The translations under genes were made by a program, and so were the position numbers. From contig NC_092572.1 in assembly GCF_037975245.1 (NCBI RefSeq), forward strand, positions 33,143,989 through 33,207,988: DNA of 64,000 bases, written 5' to 3'. A model generated the notes under the pieces. The model was not told the origin of the DNA. It ran no database searches and was given only the letters and a program-made list of their open reading frames with translations. Each line of letters opens with the position of its first letter. Position 1 is the first letter of the stretch. The stretch is from Apostichopus japonicus (lineage: Eukaryota; Echinodermata; Holothuroidea; Aspidochirotida; Stichopodidae). Positions 57,204 through 64,000 of the stretch are shown here, piece after piece.

Positions 57204-60200
57204 ACGCTTGGCTTGTGTACACGATATCTCAATAAGGAAATGATGTATCATGATGAAACTTGTTGGGTGGATAGCCCATAGTAAGAGGAAGATCCCTATT
57301 GTTTTTGGTGCCCGCAAAGGTCACCAAAGGTCAGTTAGATGCCAAAAACCAATATATTAAAAACAGCAATAACTCCCATTGACAGGGTCCGACATGGTTG
57401 ATATTTTGGGAGTAGTTGTGAATGGGGTAAGGCATCGTTTCCAAACCTAACGGTAATGTGATCGAAGGTCAACAAAGGTCAATTAATGATAAAAAACTAG
57501 TATTTTTGCGATAACTTGAGAACGAAATGTCCGTTAGGGTTGGGAGTTGCTTCAATGTAATCCAATTGTCGACCCGCACCTGGGTGACCCTTGACCTCAA
57601 TTTGACCTTTGGTGACCTTTACGTGTTTTGGGGATTTTTACAGTTTTGATGCTATTTTCAGATGTCAAAGGTACCTTCTGAACATAAATGTCAATAGGTT
57701 GACCCCGTGTGACCTTTATGTGCGAAGTTATATGGGGTCAAAGTTTTTCGGTTGGAGCTAGGATGGTTGCACAGACTTGTCGTTTTGTTTTTTGGAATCA
57801 GGAGATTAAACTACATCTGAAACTAAGGTCAAAAGGTCAAAGGTCACATTAGAAAAAATGTGCTTATTTTGGGAGGAAACGAGCAAGAAAGAAAATGTTT
57901 GGTTTTGATGCTAGATTTGGATACCAAAGTTACCTTCCGATCAAAAATGTCAATGGGTTGACACCCGTGTGACCTTCGTGTGCGAAGTTATACGAGGTCA
58001 AAGTTAATTTTCAGACATTTAATGCAATAACTCCCAGTTCCAAGGTGTGACGTGGTTGATATTTTTGGACAAGTTGCAAATGGTATAGGGGAATATTTTC
58101 AAACTTAACGGTCATGTGATCCGAGGTCACCAAAGGTCAATTAATGTTAAAAAACTAGTATTTTGGGAGGAGAAAATGGGCAAAGAAAAAATGTTTGAAT
58201 TTGTATAGTTTGATGCTCTATGTAGGTCTCACCGATCAAAAATGTCAATAAGTTAACCCAAGGTGACCTTTGTATGTTTAGTTATATGAGGTCAAAGTTA
58301 ATTTTCAGACATTTAGTGTAATAACTCCCAGTGCCAAGGTATTACACGGTTGATAGTTTGGGACAAGTTGCAAATGGTATAGGGGAATATTTTCAAACTT
58401 AACGGTCATGTGATCCGAGGTCACTAAAGGTCAATTAATGATAAAAAACTAGTATTTTTGCGATAACTTGAGAACAAATTGTCCGTTAGGGTTGGGAGTT
58501 GCTTCAATGTAATCCAATTGTCCACCCGCATCTGGGTGACCCTTGACCTCAATTTGACCTCTGGTGACCTCTGGTGACCTTTTTGTGTTTTGTGGATTTT
58601 TACAGTTTCGATGCTATTTTCAGATGTTAAAGGTACCTTCTGATCATAAATGTCAATGCGTTGACCCCCGTGTGACCTTTGTGTGCGAAGTTATACGAGG
58701 TCAAAGTTAATTTTCAGACATTTAATGCAATAACTCCCAGTTCCAAGGTGTGACACGGTTGATATTTTTGGAGTAGTTGCAAATGGTATAGGGTAATATT
58801 TTGAAACTTAACGGTCATGTGATCCAAGGTCACCAAAGGTCAATTATTGATAAAAAACTAGTATTTTTGTGATAACTTGAGAACGAATTGTCAGTTAGGG
58901 TTGGGAGTTGCTTCTACGTAATCCAATTGTCCACCCACATCTGGGTGACCCTTGACCTCAATTTGACCTCTGGTGACCTTTTCGTGTTTTGGGGATTTTT
59001 ACAGTTTCGATGCTATTTTCAGATGTTAAAGGTACCTTCTGATCATAAATGTCAATAGGTTGACCCCTGGATGAGCTTTGTGTGTGAAGTTATAGGAGGT
59101 CAAAGTTAATTTTCAGACATTTCATGCAATAACTCCCAGTGCCAAGGTGTGACAAGGTTGATTTTTTTTGACAAGTTGCGAATGATATAGGGGAATATTT
59201 TCAAAATTAGCGGTCATGTGATCCAAGGTCACCAAAGGTCAGCTAATGTTAAAAAACTAGTATTTTGGGTGGAGAAAATGGGCAAAGAAAACATGTTTGA
59301 ATTTTTACAGTTTTGATGCTCCGTTTAGGTCTCACCGATCAAAAATGTCAATTGGTTGACCTACGGGTGACCTTTGTGTGTGAAGTTATGTATACAAGTT
59401 CAAAGTTAATTTTTAGACATTTAATGCAATTAAATCCCAATACCAAGGTTTGACACGGTTGATAATTTGGGACAAGTTGTGAATGGGTTGGTGGAACATT
59501 TTCAAACTTAAAGGTCATGTCATCTGTGGTCACCAATGTTATCATATCTGTTGACCCGCTTGTAGGTGACCTTATACTTCTTACATTTTCGACGCCATAT
59601 TTAGATCTCAAAAGTGCCTTTTGATAAAAAATCTGATCACATTTTGTGATCACAAAAGTGTTGGCTATAGTGTTGGTTAGTGTTGCGCCGATATCACCAA
59701 TATCGGTTTTGGCCGATATCCGATATTATCATCCCAATATCGGTCCGATACCGATATGATACCGATATTTTTTAACAGACAAAATGAAAGCAAAATCGTA
59801 CTTTAGTCATGCATACATTCACAAATAAATCTTCAAGTAAACAACAAAATATGGTGTTTTGTTTTCCTTTTGTCCTAAGTTGAAAAGAATGACTTTTTTC
59901 CTGATTTTGAAAAAGAGAATTATAATTGAAATCCAACCAGAATCTTTTTCACTGCAGCGCTGGACGCGATAATAAAATGGACGCTGTAAATGTGAGCCTT
60001 AACATCGTAAAGACTTACAAGTAGCTATAGTGTTAACGTATGCTTGCAAAATTGCATCTTAATTAGGTTACGAACTGTCGATCACAATGTAAAAATGATA
60101 ATTTATTGAGTTTATACTCAATGTACAACTTATTCACTTGACCGTATAGAGAAGAAAAAAACTGAAAATCAGTAGAGAAATGACCAATTGTGTACGGAAA

Positions 60201-61630
60201 GTAAGGTGGTACACCTTTCAAATATTACGAAAGATCGAACAAAACACTTTCGAAAAATTCACGCAAAACTGGCATATCGTACTAAATGCAACTAATGTCA
60301 TGTAAACAAGGCTCTAGTGCATCCATTTATGAATATACCGTAAGACCACATCTGTTTTTAAGCGGGGAAAAAAGAAAGTATTTTCTAGAATTTCCAAAAA
60401 TATGGAAAAAATAATATCCTACCATAGTTAATTGTATAGCAAATAGCCTAACCACCTCGGCGGTTACGGATCTCACGTAACTGAAAAGTTCCCTGGCAAC
60501 TTGCCAAAAAATGTTAACAAACAGGTGTTACACAGGGGATGAGCTTACAGTGTGTTTGGGAAGGTACCTGGGAAAATTCGCAGCACATGTATGGCGGTAG
60601 TTGGGTATAGGGTTAAACACCGCAGTTGTAAAAATGTACGCATTGTGCACGCTATTCATTGTTAGGCAGTCTAGAGACAGGGCTTTGCTGAACGTTGTTT
60701 GTTTCATAATATCGGAAGTTTTGTAAGTTGCACTTTTTAAAGATTGAAAGACAGATTAAATCTCTTTTCATTTTATAACATAATATAGCTACTCTAACTT
60801 GTCATTTTAAAATTTTCATGTTTCGTGACAATTTAAATAAGAAAATTATTTTGCATACTCAACTGCGATTTTTTTTTTATCGCCAGACACGCAAAAAAAA
60901 GCCAATTTTTCGGGGCTTTATCCCCCAGGATCCCCACAAGGGGTTCTACCCCATGACCCCACCAAGGCCCTAAGGCGGGCCCCTGGACACTACGCCTTTA
61001 TGCTCGCGTGCTCGGCGTGTTCGCTGGGCGAACACCGGCGGGAAATCGGCAGTGTGTTCGCGGAAAATTAAAAGTGCAGTTATGCATTATGTTCAAGGTT
61101 TTCACGGAGGCCTTTGAGAAAATGAATGGTTAGTACAGTACAGTGTATACATGCTGCACTAATGCTATGTGTAGGCCAAGGTTCACGAAGGTCATTGGTT
61201 ATATTCGCGCGCCGTAGACGTGTTTTAGAGGTTACGGAGGGTCAGGTTTCCATGGATATTAATCGAAAATGAATAAGAGTTTAACTGACGCTAAAGAAAT
61301 GGATCGTCTTGGGCAGATTAACAAATCATTGCAAGTATAAATAAGTAGCTCTGCTGTGAAAAAAAGTTCAATATCGGCTTGCTGTTATCGGCAATTAGGC
61401 AAAATTTTACCGATACCGATATGCTGCCGATATTGCAAATATCGGCCGATACCCGATACCGATATTGAAAACGATTATCGGCGCAACACTAGTGTTGGTT
61501 ACTTTATGCGTACATGTAGGACCACAATTACTTGGACTATTTGAGCCCAATCTTGCTTGATAATTGTGTATGTGTATGTGTATTGTCATATACCCCAAGC
61601 AAGGAACCACAGTGCCCTTGGGCTCTTGTT
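57104..61630 (+). mobile_element. AGGTCA-rich repeat element, copy 2 (plus orientation), with nested hAT
   Basis: The left end is a perfect 13-bp hairpin: GGTTCCTTGCTTT (57104-57116), loop TAGC, AAAGCAAGGAACC (57121-57133). Then come TATGCG, a (TG)n run (about 57151-57200), TGTGACGCTTGGCTTGT and about 2.4 kb of diverged tandem units, in which TAACTCCCAGT recurs at 58027, 58323, 58731 and 59130, giving spacings of 296, 408 and 399 bp. AGGTCA half-sites are frequent, including AAAAGGTCAAAGGTCA at about 57829-57844. The right end has AAGCAAGGAACC at 61597-61608, so the termini share a word with the hairpin. The order mirrors the element at 26.4-28.3 kb. No protein is encoded. Superfamily unknown. 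Confidence 0.8.
59678..61491. mobile_element. Non-autonomous hAT transposon, 1814 bp, with 8-bp target duplication
   Basis: The left end TAGTGTTGCGCCGATA (59678-59693) and right end TATCGGCGCAACACTA (61476-61491) are perfect inverted repeats. The flanking 8 bases are identical: GTGTTGGT at 59670-59677 and 61492-61499. An 8-bp duplication with a TAGTG-type end is diagnostic of the hAT superfamily. Both subterminal regions are packed with CCGATATCGG, ACCGATAT and ATATCGGCCGATA words, likely transposase-binding repeats. The interior has no ORF above about 60 codons, so a transposase in trans would be needed. A GC-rich patch at about 60918-61000 (CCCCCAGGATCCCCACAAGG) may be another nested repeat. 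Confidence 0.95.
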
Positions 61631-63142
61631 GATCATTCGATTCGATGCTATTCATAGCCGGGGAAGGTGCGCAAATCTACGGTGTAACGGTATCGTAAGT
61701 CCCTCGCGCGAGTTTGTACAAATGCTGTTCGATACACTATCCAGATTTGGCAGTTAACATCATGCAGTATACCCGCGTAACATCACACAGTATACCCGCT
61801 AACCTTAGGGGAACGACGTATTTTTTTACTTCGCTTGTTGCATCTAACAAAACCACCCGTTATCATGTTAAACGATTGATAAGAAAGAAAAATTGTCTAT
61901 ACTAAATATAATCACCAAATAAGTTTACTTTTGAACCACTTTGCCCGTTTCACCGTAGGTGAAAACTGGAAAGTGAAAACAATAACATTAGGCTTTGTTC
62001 ATTGTGAGAACTACGTACATTAGGCTAGTCTGGCTGAAGAACGGTTGAGCTTCAGAACTGTTAAGTTTGAAAATGCGCCCAAGATTTTACAAATGGCATA
62101 AAATGAGGAAATCAAGGCTCCAAATACACCTAAATATCCATAAACACGTTTGGCGACATTCCTCAGAGGTTCTACTGCAAAACATTATTTTGTGATTAGG
62201 CAAACATTCTTACGCATATTTTTACGAAAAACCCGATGAACTTTTTTCCTATGCCCCATACGTGCTAAAACTGCTAACAGTAACTAAACTCCTTACCGCA
62301 ACCGACTAAAAGCAAGTCTGATTTCCAGTGACACGCCGCGACCAAGTCAATGGGACTTTGGTGTGTGATTTCTCCCACATGTAGTTAAGTCAATGGAGAA
62401 GCGCCATTGACTTACTGTGTATGATCGTTTGAAACAACGTTCGTTCGATCGGAAGTTTTACCGCGCAGATGGTAATCATTGAAAACTTGAAGCAAACGTT
62501 CGGGAATGTTTTATTTTTCATAATAAAATAAAACTGTTAGCAAACTGCTTATCCACTAAAGAGCCTGTGTAAGAATATGTCAAAATAATGTGGCGTTACA
62601 TTTCGATCCTGCTATGATCGAAACGTCAGGCCAACTTACTCTTAGGCCTACACATTTTTTTCATATCAGATTATATATTTCGATATCAGCTAACGAAATA
62701 ACGAATGTTTTTTTTACGTGCGATATACTTTTTACTTTATTTACGTTGGAGTTGCAACACTGATAATGGTTTAAACTCCGAACAGGCCTATGCATGCACA
62801 CACAAGTAGTGAACTGTGGCATTTAGCGAGAGGGAAATAAACCTAGGGTGTTGGCGACAGGGAAGTAGGCCTACAAATACATGGGCTAATGAAAGGGGGA
62901 CTGCGCGGTGAAAATTGATTGAAGGGACAGAACGGGTGAACTAGGCAACACAGTGAAGCTATTAAGGGTACTGGACCAGCTGCCCTAATGTAGAACATCC
63001 GCACAGTATGGGATTAGGAATTAGTGATACGATAGCAACTAAACTTGGGGGGCCTAGTGTTGGTTGGCATAGTAAAAATAAACGCAATTGGTGTTCGCTC
63101 GGGACCTAATTTGTTTTTTCTAGTAACATCACTGGGTTAGTG
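61631..63142. other. AT-rich region with one repeat fragment
   Basis: At 62594-62640, TTTCGATCCTGCTATGATCG and AAACGTCAGGCC form an inverted GATC..GATCGAAACGTC arrangement related to the element at 46.2 kb, without its CTGAAGA box. No gene was recognised elsewhere in this stretch. Confidence 0.5.
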
Positions 63143-63170
63143 TACTGTAGGACTATATAGTCCTACAGTA
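63143..63170. repeat. Perfect 28-bp palindrome
   Basis: The half TACTGTAGGACTAT is followed immediately by its exact reverse complement, with no spacer. The next flanking bases do not pair. It could be a cruciform site, a tiny foldback remnant or chance; no neighbouring gene helps decide. Confidence 0.9.
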
Positions 63171-64000
63171 GTTTATAGACTATTAATAGCATGTCAGTTA
63201 AATACGCTTAGCCTACAATATTATTACAACACTTGCATAAAATAATACTTTATGGCACAGTTATGCTTTGATCTCATGGGGAGGGCGTACACAAAATGGA
63301 GACAGCATGGTTTCACTCACCCGTTAAATTGCCATTGCACATCAAAAGTTACACAAATATTTAAAAACCACTGATAAAAAAAATATACACCAGCTCTGGT
63401 TTGGTCTCTGATCCTCAGGGTTGTCATCTCTGAGCGTGGGAATATGCCTATGATTCTGAATGTCTTCGCAAATCTAACTTCAAGTTGAAGCCTCAGGTGG
63501 CTAAAGCTATGTCGTGAACTTGCAAGCCTATTGCCTTAAGTTAGCGATCTTGACGCCAAGCTCAAACTTTTGTCTTCAGTATGAAGCCTTATCAAAGCGA
63601 TGAAACATTCGATCCGGCTGTTCCTCCTTTCGCAAGACCGAGTCTAGCGGTAGCCTAACGTCAGGCGTTGCTTGGTTGGGTCCATACCTCCAGAAAATAC
63701 AAGTTAGGGCGTATGGGCATGTTCCAGTGCTTTGAAATTATTTCCGCTCTTTTATATCCGCTCTCGCACCATGAAATGTGTTTCAAATTCGTTCCTCCGA
63801 AATCCAAAATGCAACGTATTGTAGATCCGTTCGTCTCACCATATGTATCCTACTGCATTAGAATCACTCCGAAACCATGAAGGCCTAAAGTAGCGCCACT
63901 AGCTCTTGCTTTCGGGGAAGACGGTTATTTAATAGGCTATTACGCAGGCCTAGCTCCAAGAGGCTCCTCTCAAATAAATGTTAAAAAGATCCGTTTATTT
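63171..64000. other. Right end of window, no gene recognised
   Basis: A 70-codon ORF at 63668-63880 has no known motif. TAGGCCTA-like words recur here as elsewhere in the window. No repeat boundary or RNA gene was recognised. Confidence 0.45.

Noticed and set aside
57019-57204. 61-codon ORF ending in a Val/Cys-rich tail
   Set aside because: The tail is the (TG)n microsatellite of the AGGTCA-rich element and the start lies in the orphan hAT end.

Overview
This is a eukaryotic, non-coding, repeat-dominated window. It is AT-rich, has no long intact protein-coding gene, and carries many kinds of mobile-element remnant, several with readable termini and target-site duplications. The repeat content (a CR1/L2-like LINE with a TTA-repeat tail, hAT-type elements, foldback elements, AGGTCA-rich families, frequent TAGGCCTA words) suggests a marine invertebrate, perhaps an echinoderm or another deuterostome. 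That assignment is an inference with low confidence.

Layout. Bases 1-7000 hold a locally duplicated segment (1-1640, 3661-6070, partial third copy 6690-6990). Bases 7100-8250 hold a small tandem duplication and a dispersed repeat with a conserved hairpin. Bases 8297-10600 are a minus-strand LINE that keeps its endonuclease and the very start of its reverse transcriptase, then jumps straight to its C-terminal tail. Bases 10.9-22.3 kb are a mosaic: a long perfect-arm hairpin (11.3 kb), a second segmental duplication (11.8-13.3 kb against 20.6-22.3 kb), four more copies of the hairpin-core repeat, an AACGTT-rich patch between CGT microsatellites, and a purine-rich repeat at 18.5 kb with a second copy at 31.8 kb. 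A foldback transposon with an 8-bp target duplication lies at 23.2 kb, a 21-bp minisatellite at 25.5 kb, an AGGTCA-rich element at 26.4-28.3 kb, a palindromic element at 29.7 kb and a tRNA-derived SINE at 30.7 kb.

The dominant feature is a 10.6-kb satellite (32622-43209) of about 480 copies of a 22-bp unit, CpG-rich, with higher-order duplications of about 0.66 and 1.03 kb. Because 22 is not a multiple of 3 and the consensus has no stop in any phase on the plus strand, it creates spurious ORFs of up to 227 codons.

To the right, 46.2 kb has an inverted-repeat element with a hammerhead-ribozyme-like motif. Bases 47-52 kb are the only stretch with hints of host genes: a duplicated ORF fragment, a 65-codon ORF with a signal-peptide-like start, and a possible first coding exon with a consensus splice donor. 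Bases 57.1-61.6 kb are a second AGGTCA-rich element, in the opposite orientation to the first, with a 1814-bp non-autonomous hAT transposon nested inside it and flanked by a perfect 8-bp duplication. Apart from the decayed LINE ORF, no gene product can be named with confidence, and no operon, prophage or CRISPR locus is present.
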